This document shows, piece after piece, positions 25,786 through 34,961 of a stretch of 64,000 nucleotides of DNA (position 1 is its first letter; every line of letters starts with the position of its first letter). The stretch comes from Cytobacillus suaedae (GTDB taxonomy: Bacteria > Bacillota > Bacilli > Bacillales > Bacillaceae_L), in NCBI GenBank assembly GCA_014960805.1, contig CP063163.1, positions 855,001 through 919,000 of the forward strand. Direction: 5' to 3'. The position numbers and the translations under genes were made by a program. The notes beneath the pieces were generated by a model, which searched no databases, was not told the origin of the DNA, and saw nothing but the letters and a program-made list of their open reading frames with translations.

Positions 25786-25903
25786 GTTTCAATCAATGCA
25801 GAAGAACAACTTATATCAATGGATGAAATTACATCTTCCAGTGAATGAGCTAAGTCATAGGGCGCAGCAACTACAAGATATTGTTGAGCAGTTTAATTTA
25901 TAG
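25786..25903 (+). pseudogene. Remnant of a methyl-accepting chemotaxis protein C-terminus
   Basis: One frame reads VSINAEEQLISMDEITSSSE and then stops. The next frame carries on with NELSHRAQQLQDIVEQFNL and a stop at 25901. Joined, they match the usual end of chemoreceptors (AEEQLxSMEEI..SS..LS..A..LQ..V..F). The frameshift and absence of the rest show a decayed gene end. Upstream bases 25666-25760 may hold another scrap (SDEVATSSKAL), which I cannot be sure of. A matching terminator follows at 25954-25990. Confidence 0.75.
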
Positions 25904-25953
25904 TATGATAGGAACGTTTACTACCAAATTTTATTTAAATTAAATTACAATAG

Positions 25954-25990
25954 TAGAGGATGGAATTGAAAACTTTCATCCTCTTTAAGT
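25954..25990 (+). terminator. Terminator after the chemoreceptor remnant
   Basis: The stem GAGGATG/CATCCTC with an inner GAA/TTT-type pair is followed by TTTAAG. It probably ended the former chemoreceptor transcript. Confidence 0.65.
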
Positions 25991-26041
25991 TGTATATTGC
26001 TCATATAGAAAAAATGCAACTAGTACATTGGAGTATAAAAA

Positions 26042-27625
26042 ATGAAAAGAATTCAGTTTAATAGAAGATTTAAACTAACTACTTTATTAACTAGCTTGGT
26101 ATCAGCGTCGGTTATTTTTACGATTATCATCCTGTTGATTGCATCCTATCATTCAGAAAAAAGATCATTGACCAATACCTATTTGTCCCTTAATTATTCA
26201 AAGTCTGAAAAGATAAGCCAGACCGTGGATTCTTTATTTATATCAATGAGGCTAAGTTTAGTTGAGACTACAAAGTTTCTTTCAGAGCATGGTGAGATGA
26301 GTGATGAAGAAATCCAAGAACAATTAGAGTTATTAAGAAATAATAGTAGATATTTTAATTCACTTTCTTGGATTGATGAAACCGGTCTGATACGAAACAT
26401 AGCTCCTATCAGTGTAGGGCTAAAAGGTGAAAAGGTTACAGGAATAACAAGAGTAGTCCTTGATTTAAAGGACTCTACGTTAACCAAACCTTATATTGCA
26501 CCTTCAGGTAGGCTTATCGTATTAATGAGTGAACCTTTTTTTGATCAAAATGGAAAGTACAGAGGGATGATCGGTGGATCAATCTACTTGCAAGAAAGAA
26601 ATGTATTAAATGAGATCCTAGGAAACGACATTGTAGGAGAGGATGGTTCCTACTACTATGTGGTTGGGCCGGAGGGGAAATTGTTATTTCATCCTGACCC
26701 TCATCGTATTGGGGAAGATGTAATTGCTAATTCGATGGTTCGTGAGCTTGTACAAGGTCAAAGTGGAGTGCAACTTGTCACAAATACGAAAGGCATCTCT
26801 ATGCTTGCAGCCTATAACCCAATTCATGAAACAGGATGGGGTGTAGTGCAACAAACTCCGTTATCTTATATTCATTCTTTGTTAGCAAACCATACGAAAC
26901 AGTTACTAATATACGTATTTCCTCCTTTTTTACTTCTATTAATTATGGCAGTTTTAATTGCAAGAAAACTAGCAAGACCCTTTCATTACTTAGCAAATTT
27001 AGTTAGCCAACTCGGGTCTGGTGAACCGATCATAGTTCCGAAGTCCACCTCCCACTGGAATAGAGAAGTAGATTTGTTAACAAAAAGTGTGTTAATTGCA
27101 ATTGACTCTGTTCAAAAAACGAATAACAAGCTAACGGAAGAGGCTATGACAGACCCTTTGACTGAGTTGCCCAATATAAGAAAACTGAACGAGGTTTTAG
27201 AACTTTTTAGCAATGACGAAAAATTATTTTCAATAGTTGTATTAGATATAGATCACTTTAAAGCTGTAAATGATAACTTTGGACATAAAGTAGGGGATGA
27301 TGTATTAAAACAGTTATCAGAAACTGTTTCTTCCTTAATTAGAAGCACAGATATGTTTTTTAGATATGGTGGAGAAGAGTTCGTTCTTCTTTTACCTAAT
27401 ACTAACTCTCTCGAAGCATATGAGATTGCAGAGAGGATACGAATAAGGATTAGTAAGTTAAACAATCCAATCGGAAAGCCGATTACGATTTCCCTAGGGA
27501 TTTCCGAATATCCTGCCCATTCAAACATAGTAGATGACTTGTTTGTTTCAGCAGATAAAGCTCTTTATAAATCAAAATTAAATGGAAGAAATCAAACGAC
27601 TATTTGGTCGGAGCCCGGATTTTAA
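26042..27625 (+). CDS. Membrane-bound diguanylate cyclase (Cache-GGDEF)
   Basis: A 527-residue protein with a membrane helix near residues 15-35, an extracellular double-Cache-like sensor (about 40-285), a second helix near 290-308, a HAMP-like linker and a GGDEF domain. The active site is GGEEF near residue 443, so it should make cyclic di-GMP. RSTD five residues upstream is an intact product-inhibition I-site. The ligand is unknown. It is monocistronic. Confidence 0.92.
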   Translation: MKRIQFNRRFKLTTLLTSLVSASVIFTIIILLIASYHSEKRSLTNTYLSLNYSKSEKISQTVDSLFISMRLSLVETTKFLSEHGEMSDEEIQEQLELLRNNSRYFNSLSWIDETGLIRNIAPISVGLKGEKVTGITRVVLDLKDSTLTKPYIAPSGRLIVLMSEPFFDQNGKYRGMIGGSIYLQERNVLNEILGNDIVGEDGSYYYVVGPEGKLLFHPDPHRIGEDVIANSMVRELVQGQSGVQLVTNTKGISMLAAYNPIHETGWGVVQQTPLSYIHSLLANHTKQLLIYVFPPFLLLLIMAVLIARKLARPFHYLANLVSQLGSGEPIIVPKSTSHWNREVDLLTKSVLIAIDSVQKTNNKLTEEAMTDPLTELPNIRKLNEVLELFSNDEKLFSIVVLDIDHFKAVNDNFGHKVGDDVLKQLSETVSSLIRSTDMFFRYGGEEFVLLLPNTNSLEAYEIAERIRIRISKLNNPIGKPITISLGISEYPAHSNIVDDLFVSADKALYKSKLNGRNQTTIWSEPGF

Positions 27626-27651
27626 AAATCCTATTAAAATGTTGCTTTTAA

Positions 27652-27690
27652 AAAATCCAGGAGCAGGTTTACTGTTCCTGGATTTTGATT
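27652..27690. terminator. Bidirectional terminator
   Basis: The stem AATCCAGGA/TCCTGGATT with A- and T-rich borders lies between the diguanylate cyclase gene and the converging coat-protein cluster. Confidence 0.88.
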
Positions 27691-27988
27691 ATAAGGTTGG
27701 TAATTTCAGTGCAATATCAATGTTTTTTAAATTTAAATTGATTTGCTCATCGGTATCCCAGGCGTGGTACCAGCCTTTATCCATCATATAACTTAAGATT
27801 TGTTCATGCATATCAAGAGCTTCCTCTAAATGGCGAGTAAGAATCTTTTTAATTTCAGGTGTTCCTGCTTCAGTTACTGCCATGGCATAATTTCTAACTC
27901 CACTTTTTGCAGAAATTAATAGGTCCATTGCAACTACCTGGTCAGTTAGAACATTCATACCAGTTAAATATTCAACGATTGTATTCAT
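27689..27988 (-). CDS. CotF-family spore coat protein (YraD-like)
   Basis: A 99-residue ferritin-like helical protein of the coat F family, with SAKSGVRNYAMAVTEAGTPEIKKILTRHLEEALDMHEQIL. It is the last gene of a five-gene leftward cluster whose order matches yraG-yraF-adhB-yraE-yraD of B. subtilis. Expression in the forespore or spore coat is expected from that comparison. Confidence 0.85.
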   Translation of the reverse strand: MNTIVEYLTGMNVLTDQVVAMDLLISAKSGVRNYAMAVTEAGTPEIKKILTRHLEEALDMHEQILSYMMDKGWYHAWDTDEQINLNLKNIDIALKLPTL

Positions 27989-28007
27989 AGTTTGTTCAAC
28001 TCCCTAC

Positions 28008-28202
28008 CTAATGCTTTGCGATCGATAAAATAGAAGCAAATTCTTTTAATTGTCTAGTAGTTATATCAACATCTTGCTGCATAATGTCTTTAAGCCTCTG
28101 GTCTGACACCAAAGCCCTCATTGTTTTGGACTTAGTCAAACAAGTTGTCTTGAAAGCAGCCATTTCTTGAACTTCAAGTACTTCATGTAAAGCATACTCC
28201 AC
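28008..28202 (-). CDS. Short CotF-like coat protein (YraE-like)
   Basis: A 64-residue helical protein including MAAFKTTCLTKSKTMRALVSDQRLKDIMQQDVD, the N-terminal helix-pair version of the coat F fold. It begins with GTG behind GGAGGAG, 17 bp after adhB; a longer frame to 28247 would overlap adhB. It resembles the YraG-like gene at the head of the same cluster, so the cluster holds two short/long coat pairs around adhB. Confidence 0.8.
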   Translation of the reverse strand: MEYALHEVLEVQEMAAFKTTCLTKSKTMRALVSDQRLKDIMQQDVDITTRQLKEFASILSIAKH

Positions 28203-28219
28203 TTTTACTCCTCCTTGAG

Positions 28220-29356
28220 TTAGGGTTTCAATACGACTTTTATGCAATTATCCATTTTGGTATCAAAAATTTCGTAACCATGTTTGGCTTCACTCAGTGG
28301 AAGGACATGACTTACAACATCACTAGGATCAATTTTACCGGTTGAAACCAATTCGAACATATATGGCATATAGTGGATAACAGGAGCTTGTCCTGAACGT
28401 ATATTAATGTTTCGCTGCATGATGTCTCCTAGTGGAAAACCATTATATCTTCCACCATAAATACCAGTAATCTGGATCGTTCCACCTTTGCGAACTGCTT
28501 GAGTAGCAATCACTAATGCACTCATTGCCCCGCCTTGTAGCTTTAATCCGCTAGCTAAAAATTCTAGGTCAGTCATTTTCCCGTCCATTCCAACTGCATC
28601 AATAACTACATCTGCTCCACCTTTGGTGATTTCCTTTAAGTAACTACCAACATTTTCATGTTGTTCAAAATTTACGATTTCTACCTTGTTTGTTCGTTTA
28701 GCATGCTGTAAGCGGTAATCTACATAATCAACGGCAATCACTCGTTTTGCGCCTTTTAGCCAACAAAATTTTTGAGCAAATAAGCCAACCGGTCCACAAC
28801 CTAATACAATTACCGTATCCCCGTCTTTTACGCCAGCATTGTCAACGCTCCAAAACCCAGTTGTCATAGCATCTGATATAACACTAAGTTTCTCGTCAGG
28901 TTCCTCACAAGTTTCAGGGACTTTAAAGTGAGTAAAATTAGCAAAAGGTACTCTCAAATATTCAGCCTGTCCACCAGGGTATCCACCTGTATTACCAGAA
29001 TATCCGAAATATGCACCCATATCTCCATTATCATTCGCATTATCACATTGGCTTTCTAAATTGGTTTTACAGTAAAAACACTCACCACATGCTATATTAA
29101 ACGGAATAATCACCCGGTCTCCCTTTTTTACCTTAGTAACATCCGGTCCAACTTCTTCAACGATACCCATTGGCTCATGACCAATAATATAATCTTCTTG
29201 CATATTAGGGATGAATCCGTGAATTAAATGTAAATCAGATCCGCAAATGGCTGTACTTGTAACTTTTATTATCATGTCATCAGACTTTTCGATCTTCGGA
29301 TCTGGAACTTCTTTAACTTCAACATTCTTAATGCCTTGGTACGTAACTGCCTTCAT
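28220..29356 (-). CDS. adhB: Zinc-dependent alcohol dehydrogenase AdhB
   Basis: A 378-residue medium-chain dehydrogenase. The catalytic zinc segment is CGSDLHLIHG with GHEPMGIVEEVG, the structural zinc loop is CGECFYCKTNLESQC, and the nucleotide loop is VIVLGCGPVGLFAQ. It is close to glutathione-dependent formaldehyde dehydrogenase-like enzymes. It lies between two pairs of coat F genes, exactly as adhB does in B. subtilis, which suggests a spore-associated enzyme. Confidence 0.93.
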   Translation of the reverse strand: MKAVTYQGIKNVEVKEVPDPKIEKSDDMIIKVTSTAICGSDLHLIHGFIPNMQEDYIIGHEPMGIVEEVGPDVTKVKKGDRVIIPFNIACGECFYCKTNLESQCDNANDNGDMGAYFGYSGNTGGYPGGQAEYLRVPFANFTHFKVPETCEEPDEKLSVISDAMTTGFWSVDNAGVKDGDTVIVLGCGPVGLFAQKFCWLKGAKRVIAVDYVDYRLQHAKRTNKVEIVNFEQHENVGSYLKEITKGGADVVIDAVGMDGKMTDLEFLASGLKLQGGAMSALVIATQAVRKGGTIQITGIYGGRYNGFPLGDIMQRNINIRSGQAPVIHYMPYMFELVSTGKIDPSDVVSHVLPLSEAKHGYEIFDTKMDNCIKVVLKP

Positions 29357-29373
29357 CTATCTAACCTCCAATC

Positions 29374-29742
29374 TTAATGTTCGTCAGGTGTCCGATCAAA
29401 CATGCCTTTTCTATTTGTTTCACCAGGGAAGAGATTCATTTTACTAATCATGATTGTATTTTTTGCAGAAAGTTGATCTATTTTATACTGTTCACTTAAT
29501 TCATGAGGATGGAACCATTTCTTCTCAATCATAAGATCATATATTTCTTGATGTAGGGCAAGGCCTTGCATTAGTTGTTTACGTAGAATTTTTCTAAGAT
29601 CGGGGGAGGCTGTTTCGGTTAAGGCAACAGCTGTATTTCTTACCCCTTCTTTTACACGAATAAGAAAATCAGTAGCAAAAGTAGTATCCGCTAGTTCAGG
29701 CATATTTAAAGAATTTATCGGATCTAAATAATCATTGTTCAA
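29374..29742 (-). CDS. CotF-family spore coat protein (YraF-like)
   Basis: A 122-residue protein with the coat F core [43 protein letters not shown], clearly paralogous to the YraD-like gene of the cluster. I prefer the TTG at 29742, which follows AAAGGAAGGG; an upstream TTG at 29763 overlaps the previous gene and lacks a ribosome site. Confidence 0.85.
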   Translation of the reverse strand: MNNDYLDPINSLNMPELADTTFATDFLIRVKEGVRNTAVALTETASPDLRKILRKQLMQGLALHQEIYDLMIEKKWFHPHELSEQYKIDQLSAKNTIMISKMNLFPGETNRKGMFDRTPDEH

Positions 29743-29759
29743 GGATGTTTCCCTTCCTT

Positions 29760-30005
29760 TCAATTTATAATTGGCGTAGGACGAATTTCCGGTACAGGCG
29801 CTTCAAAAGGTACTCGTTCATAGATTTTTTGTAACTCAGATAGTTCTTGGATAGATTGTTCAACATCTTTTTGCATTAAAGCCTTTAGATCTTGATCAAA
29901 TACAAGACCCTGCATTAATTTTGATTTAGCTAAACCAAGTGTTTTTAGATTTATCAGCTCATGTAAGTCCACTGACTCGTGGGGGGCTAATTTATTAGAG
30001 TGCAA
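29760..30005 (-). CDS. Short CotF-like coat protein (YraG-like)
   Basis: An 81-residue helical protein with [33 protein letters not shown], paralogous to the YraE-like gene, and a Pro-rich end. It is the first gene of the cluster. It starts with TTG, 10 bases after AAAGGAGG. A SigG-like promoter lies 68 bp upstream. Confidence 0.8.
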   Translation of the reverse strand: MHSNKLAPHESVDLHELINLKTLGLAKSKLMQGLVFDQDLKALMQKDVEQSIQELSELQKIYERVPFEAPVPEIRPTPIIN

Positions 30006-30072
30006 TTTTATTTAACCTCCTTTATTTACTATTTCTAAAGTATTTTTCCCGGATAAAGTTGTTTAACTCAGT

Positions 30073-30102
30073 AAATATGTTGGAAGAATCAAACTTTATT
30101 CG
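30073..30102 (-). promoter_or_regulatory. SigG-like promoter of the coat/adhB cluster
   Basis: Reading leftward, CGAATA (30102-30097), a 17-base spacer, then CATATTT (30079-30073). The forespore SigG consensus is TGAATA, 17-18 bases, CATACTA. The fit and position upstream of a coat cluster make it a good candidate. Confidence 0.5.
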
Positions 30103-30209
30103 ATTAACGCATTTATAATTTTTAAAATATAAAAATAATTGTTTATTTTTCATGGTTGTCTAACATATAATTAAAAAGAAATCTGACAAAATAAGTAAGG
30201 GGGAATTAG

Positions 30210-31703
30210 ATGGAACAGGTAGTAAATTGGCTTAATGGTATCGTCTGGAGTCAGGCACTTATTTATTTATGCTTAGGAGTAGGGCTATACTTCACGTTAG
30301 CAACGCGATTTATGCAAGTTAGGCACATAGGAGATATGGTAAAATTGCTATTTGCTGGTGGTAAGTCACCTGCTGGAATTTCTTCGTTTCAAGCACTAAC
30401 TCTTTCTTTATCTGGAAGGGTAGGAACAGGTAATATCGCTGGTGTTGCGACAGCGATCGCCTTTGGTGGACCTGGAGCCGTATTTTGGATGTGGTTAATT
30501 GCCTTCCTAGGAGCGGGTTCAGCGTTTATTGAGTCAGCATTAGGTCAGGTTTATAAAACCAAAAAGGATGGACAGTATCGCGGAGGTCCTGCATTCTACA
30601 TAGAAAAGGGCTTAGGAATTAAGTGGTATGCGGTATTGTTTGCAATTGTTACAGTGTTTGCTACAGGAGCACTTTTACCTGGAGTTCAAGCAAACAGTAT
30701 TGCCTTAGGAATGGACACTGCTTTTGGCATTGCTCCATGGATAACAGGTCTTGTAATTGTACTTTTCTTAGCACTTATTATCTTCGGTGGAGTTAAGCGT
30801 ATAGCACGTACTGCTGAATTTGTTGTACCATTCATGGCTATTGGATACATTATTGTTGCACTAATTGTTATTTTCTTTAACCTATCTGAAATTCCTGCTG
30901 TACTTTCACTTATCTTCTCAAGTGCTTTTGGTGCAGATGCTGCCTTTGGTGGTATACTAGGTGCGGCGATTTCTTGGGGAGTAAAGCGTGGAATTTATTC
31001 AAACGAAGCTGGTCAAGGAACTGGTCCACATGCAGCAGCAGCAGCTGAAGTTTCTCACCCTGCTAAACAAGGACTTGTTCAAGCATTTTCTGTTTATATT
31101 GACACATGGTTTGTATGTTCAGCTACAGCCTTCATGATTCTATTTACTGGAATGTACAATGTTACACCAGAAGGACAAGACGCAATTGTAAATAACCTTG
31201 CAGATGTTGAACCAGGACCTGGTTATACACAAAATGCTGTTGAGTCAGTTCTACCAGGGTTTGGAGCTCCATTCGTAGCGATTGCATTATTATTCTTTGC
31301 TTTTACTACTATTATGGCTTATTACTATATGGCAGAAACAAATCTTGCATATATTAATGGTAAGGTAAGACGTGTATGGACAGAGCATCTATTAAAACTT
31401 GTTCTGTTAGGGATGGTATTTTACGGAAGCATTAAGACTGCAGGACTTGCATGGTCATTAGGTGACCTAGGAGTAGGAAGTATGGCATGGCTAAATATTA
31501 TCGCAATCGTCCTACTATCTAAGCCTGCATTGAAAATCCTTAAAGACTATGAAGCTCAGCGTAAGGAAGGTAAAGACCCAGTGTTTGACCCAGTTAAACT
31601 AGGTATTAAGAATGCCGACTTCTGGGAAAAAGAATATAAATATGATTCAACAGGATCTATCGGAGAAGTACCTACATCTGGTACAACTGTTGATAAAAAC
31701 TAA
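30210..31703 (+). CDS. Alanine/glycine:cation symporter (AGCS family)
   Basis: A 497-residue transporter with about eleven membrane segments. The AGCS signature region SFQALTLSLSGRVGTGNIAGVATAIAFGGPGAVFWMW lies near residues 58-95, with GVKRGIYSNEAGQGTGPHAAAAAE further on. It imports alanine or glycine with sodium (AlsT/YrbD-like). The ATG follows AAGGGGG. It is monocistronic and ends at a strong terminator. Confidence 0.93.
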   Translation: MEQVVNWLNGIVWSQALIYLCLGVGLYFTLATRFMQVRHIGDMVKLLFAGGKSPAGISSFQALTLSLSGRVGTGNIAGVATAIAFGGPGAVFWMWLIAFLGAGSAFIESALGQVYKTKKDGQYRGGPAFYIEKGLGIKWYAVLFAIVTVFATGALLPGVQANSIALGMDTAFGIAPWITGLVIVLFLALIIFGGVKRIARTAEFVVPFMAIGYIIVALIVIFFNLSEIPAVLSLIFSSAFGADAAFGGILGAAISWGVKRGIYSNEAGQGTGPHAAAAAEVSHPAKQGLVQAFSVYIDTWFVCSATAFMILFTGMYNVTPEGQDAIVNNLADVEPGPGYTQNAVESVLPGFGAPFVAIALLFFAFTTIMAYYYMAETNLAYINGKVRRVWTEHLLKLVLLGMVFYGSIKTAGLAWSLGDLGVGSMAWLNIIAIVLLSKPALKILKDYEAQRKEGKDPVFDPVKLGIKNADFWEKEYKYDSTGSIGEVPTSGTTVDKN

Positions 31704-31711
31704 AGGCATAA

Positions 31712-31748
31712 AGAAAGCTTGGATGATTTTTTTCATCCAAGCTTTTTT
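31712..31748. terminator. Bidirectional terminator
   Basis: The stem AAAGCTTGGATGA/TCATCCAAGCTTT with T/A runs lies between the symporter gene and the converging hmoB. Confidence 0.92.
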
Positions 31749-32247
31749 ACTCTTTAGGACTAACAACATAATATTCTTTTACGTAAGCTGGACTTGGGTA
31801 TACAATCTTATGCTGTTGGTCAGCTATTTTACTTTGAAATACCTTATGTTCCTCTGATTTATGCCATACAGTATAGGACAACTCATTTTCCCAAACCGTT
31901 AATACTGTATATGTGGCTCCCTTAATTGGCCGTAAAAAACGTAAAGCTATAAACCCTTCTTGTTGAGCAAGGCGGTTCACTTCATTCTTAAAGGAGTGCT
32001 CAAATATAGGTTTACTATCTTCAGTTACAGGAATGTAATTCACTGTCGTAAACCCTTTTTCCGGAAATGTCCCTTTTGATAAAAGAACTTCAAATCTTTT
32101 GGGCTCCTTAAAAATGGAGGCCATCTCTGTTTCATGATATAACATCGAGTTCTCTTCTGATTGTAATAATAAAATCTCTTCAGCTGAATTTGCCTTCTTC
32201 ATTTTCTCCAGAAAATCAATCGTTCCAAACGTAATAAAGGCTTTCAA
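31747..32247 (-). CDS. hmoB: Haem-degrading monooxygenase HmoB
   Basis: A 166-residue protein, the same length as B. subtilis HmoB (YhgC). The C-terminal antibiotic-biosynthesis-monooxygenase fold (about residues 70-155) includes GFIALRFLRPIKG and VLTVWENELSYTVWHKSEEH. The enzyme opens haem and releases iron. I chose TTG 8 bases after GGAGG; a GTG 9 bases upstream touches the ribosome site. It is divergent from pbpF and close to the haem synthesis genes, as in B. subtilis. Confidence 0.85.
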   Translation of the reverse strand: MKAFITFGTIDFLEKMKKANSAEEILLLQSEENSMLYHETEMASIFKEPKRFEVLLSKGTFPEKGFTTVNYIPVTEDSKPIFEHSFKNEVNRLAQQEGFIALRFLRPIKGATYTVLTVWENELSYTVWHKSEEHKVFQSKIADQQHKIVYPSPAYVKEYYVVSPKE

Positions 32248-32415
32248 TCTATCCACCTCCAGTTAGCATTTTTTATTTTTAATCTTATTTTATACATACT
32301 GAGAAACATTTACATTAATACTAATGTATATCCATATAACCATAAAAATACAAAATATGTCGAATTTGTCTATAGATACAATGCATTAGCACTTATAACT
32401 GGAGGTGTTTATTAA

Positions 32416-34560
32416 ATGAGAAAGAAGTTCTTATTATCCATTTCTATTCTCTTCTTTACATTTGCACTAGGTTTATTTGGTTACTTACTTATTTTATCAG
32501 CTGGTGATTATGTTGTTGATGAGAAAAAGCTAGTCATGGACTCAGCTTCCAAACTAGTAGATGAGAATGGACATACTATAACTAAATTGTATTTAGAAAA
32601 TAGAGACCTTGTAGATATTAAAAACATTCCAGTCCATGTCCAACAAGCTTTTATCGCAGTTGAAGATTCAAGGTTCTATAAGCATCATGGCATTGATGTA
32701 AAGGCGATTTTAAGGGCTTTATATAAAGATATTCTCGCTGGAGGAAAAGTTGAAGGTGGAAGTACAATAACTCAACAGCTTGCTAAGAATGTATTTTTAA
32801 CATCTGATAAAACATGGCTACGCAAAACGAAAGAAGTCATCATAGCAATTAATCTTGAGAAAAAATATAGTAAACAAAAGCTACTAGAGATGTATTTGAA
32901 TAGAATCTATCTTGGCCACGGAGCATATGGAATTCAATCGGCTTCTAAGCTTTATTTTAATAAAGATGTTTCAGAACTAACGATGGCAGAGGGTGCCTTG
33001 TTAGCTGCTTTACCAAAAGCTCCTTCCACCTATTCACCCATTGTTCATGCAGACAAAAGTATAGAAAGACGAAATCTAATTTTAAGCTTAATGGAATCAC
33101 ATGGTTACTTAACGCCAGAGGAGACTGTTCGCTACCAAGGAAAAACAATAACCTTAAATGTTCAGCATCAGAAAAAAGATCCTGCACTACTAACCTATAT
33201 CGATATGGTCCTTCAAGAAGCAAAGGAAGTCTACTCTTTATCCAACGAAGAACTTTTAAGAGGTGGTTATACAATCACGGTCCCGTTAAATAAAAAGGTC
33301 CAAGAAACTGCTTATGAGTTATTTCAGGACTCCTCTTATTTTCCTGGAACGGATGAACATGCAGAAGGGGCATTTGTTCTATTAGATAATAAGACAGGTG
33401 GAGTAATTTCGATTCTAGGTGGCAGAAAATATGTAGAGAAAGGTTTGAATCGTTCGATTGTAAAGCGACAACCTGGCTCAACAATTAAACCCCTAGCTGT
33501 GTATGGACCAGCTTTAGATGAACGAGAATTTAAACCTTATTCTCTATTAGTTGATAAGAAGCTTGCTTATGGAAAATATGAGCCGGAAAACTATAATGAT
33601 GTTTATAAAGAAGAAATCTCTATGTATGATGCTGTCATAGAATCGGCGAACGCACCAGCTGTATGGACACTAAATCAACTAGGGATTGAAACGGGTAAAA
33701 AGTACCTCGGGAAATCAGGGATATCCATTCCAGATGAAGGGCTATCGATTGCGTTAGGAGGCTTACAGCAAGGGATATCACCACTTGATATGGCAAAAGC
33801 CTATAGAGCCTTCGCAGCTGGAGGCAAAATCATAAAACCTCATTTTATTAATAAAATTATCGACCGAAATGGCAAGGTCGTTGGAACAGTAGATTACGAT
33901 GAAAAAGAAGTGTTTTCAAAACAAACGGCATGGTATATGACAAGAATGCTAGAAGCTGTTGTGAAGAGTGGTACCGGAAGATCTGGTTACTATAATGGGG
34001 CACTAGCTGGGAAAACCGGGACAACCAATTACCCACATATAGAAGGTGCTGCCAAAGATGCCTGGTTCGTTGGGTTTACTCCTACAGTTGTTGGGGCACT
34101 CTGGATGGGCTATGATTCAACAGATGAAAAGCATTACTTAAAGTCCGGAAGTTCGTATTCGACAAAACTGTTTAAAGAGATTCTAACAAAATCAAACTTA
34201 AATCAGGAGTCATCGTTGGCTTTTACAACTCCAGAAGACGTGGAGGAACTAGAATCACCAATACGAATAAAAGAAGTAAATGACCTACATGCAAACCTTA
34301 CATTTAAGCCCTTTGGTTTGTTTACAATCCAGTTAAACTGGACACCCTTAGCAGACCGTCGAGTAGAATATCGAATTTATGAAAAATCCTCAACAGACTT
34401 AAAATATATAGGTTCAGTAAAGGGAGAAGGCAATTACGAAATTGAAAATGTTAACATATTCGCCATTCCAACTCTATGCGTAATCCCTTATAATTCACAA
34501 ACCGACCAAGAAGGACTAGAATCAAACCTAGTACGCCCAGAATTTTTTTCAAAACGCTAA
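32416..34560 (+). CDS. pbpF: Class A penicillin-binding protein PbpF (PBP2C)
   Basis: A 714-residue bifunctional peptidoglycan synthase with a single N-terminal membrane anchor. The glycosyltransferase domain (about residues 55-230) has EDSRFYKHHGID and GGSTITQQLAKN. The transpeptidase domain has the active serine in RQPGSTIKP near residue 355, SAN, and KTGT near residue 534. A C-terminal extension of about 100 residues follows. B. subtilis PbpF is made late, in the forespore, and helps spore germ-wall synthesis. Confidence 0.94.
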   Translation: MRKKFLLSISILFFTFALGLFGYLLILSAGDYVVDEKKLVMDSASKLVDENGHTITKLYLENRDLVDIKNIPVHVQQAFIAVEDSRFYKHHGIDVKAILRALYKDILAGGKVEGGSTITQQLAKNVFLTSDKTWLRKTKEVIIAINLEKKYSKQKLLEMYLNRIYLGHGAYGIQSASKLYFNKDVSELTMAEGALLAALPKAPSTYSPIVHADKSIERRNLILSLMESHGYLTPEETVRYQGKTITLNVQHQKKDPALLTYIDMVLQEAKEVYSLSNEELLRGGYTITVPLNKKVQETAYELFQDSSYFPGTDEHAEGAFVLLDNKTGGVISILGGRKYVEKGLNRSIVKRQPGSTIKPLAVYGPALDEREFKPYSLLVDKKLAYGKYEPENYNDVYKEEISMYDAVIESANAPAVWTLNQLGIETGKKYLGKSGISIPDEGLSIALGGLQQGISPLDMAKAYRAFAAGGKIIKPHFINKIIDRNGKVVGTVDYDEKEVFSKQTAWYMTRMLEAVVKSGTGRSGYYNGALAGKTGTTNYPHIEGAAKDAWFVGFTPTVVGALWMGYDSTDEKHYLKSGSSYSTKLFKEILTKSNLNQESSLAFTTPEDVEELESPIRIKEVNDLHANLTFKPFGLFTIQLNWTPLADRRVEYRIYEKSSTDLKYIGSVKGEGNYEIENVNIFAIPTLCVIPYNSQTDQEGLESNLVRPEFFSKR

Positions 34561-34740
34561 CCCCAACTAAGTCAATTTTTTGACATTTGCCGCAGTAAAC
34601 TATACAACTAGAGTATAAACTGGTAAATTTGAATAGGCATATTTAATAATTGTGACATGTATTTCCAGAGTAGACTTTTTTCGAAATTTGCTGCTTAATA
34701 TTGCTTATTCGTAAAGGTTGTTACATTGAGATTAACAGAG

Positions 34741-34866
34741 TGGATTGGAGCGGAAGGCATTTGACTCCTGCGGGAAGTAGAGGAAAGGTCGAGACCCCAC
34801 AGACGGAACGTCGAGGAGGCTCGACTTCCTCTCCGCGGAAAGCAAATGCCTGCAGCGAAAAGGAAC
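34741..34866. repeat. Dispersed structured repeat, copy 3 of 3
   Basis: The inner half is nearly identical to copy 1 (GAGGAA, GTCGAG, GACGGAACGTC, CTCGAC, TTCCTC). The middle stem has changed jointly from GGCACTT/AAGTGCC to GGCATTT/AAATGCC. The outermost arms have diverged. It lies between pbpF and hemE. The surrounding 34.56-34.94 kb holds no gene that I can see. Confidence 0.88.
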
Positions 34867-34961
34867 GGTCCAGATTAAAAATTCAAAAACAATCTTTGAG
34901 AAAAGAGTTCTTAAAATAAGATAAACTAATGTTGTGTTAAGAGTGAAAGGTGGATATTGCA

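Noticed and set aside
25651-25790. 42-codon minus-strand frame with TTG start (ending in DRLSTVAQS)
   Set aside because: It has no ribosome site. It lies opposite sequence that may be further chemoreceptor remnant.
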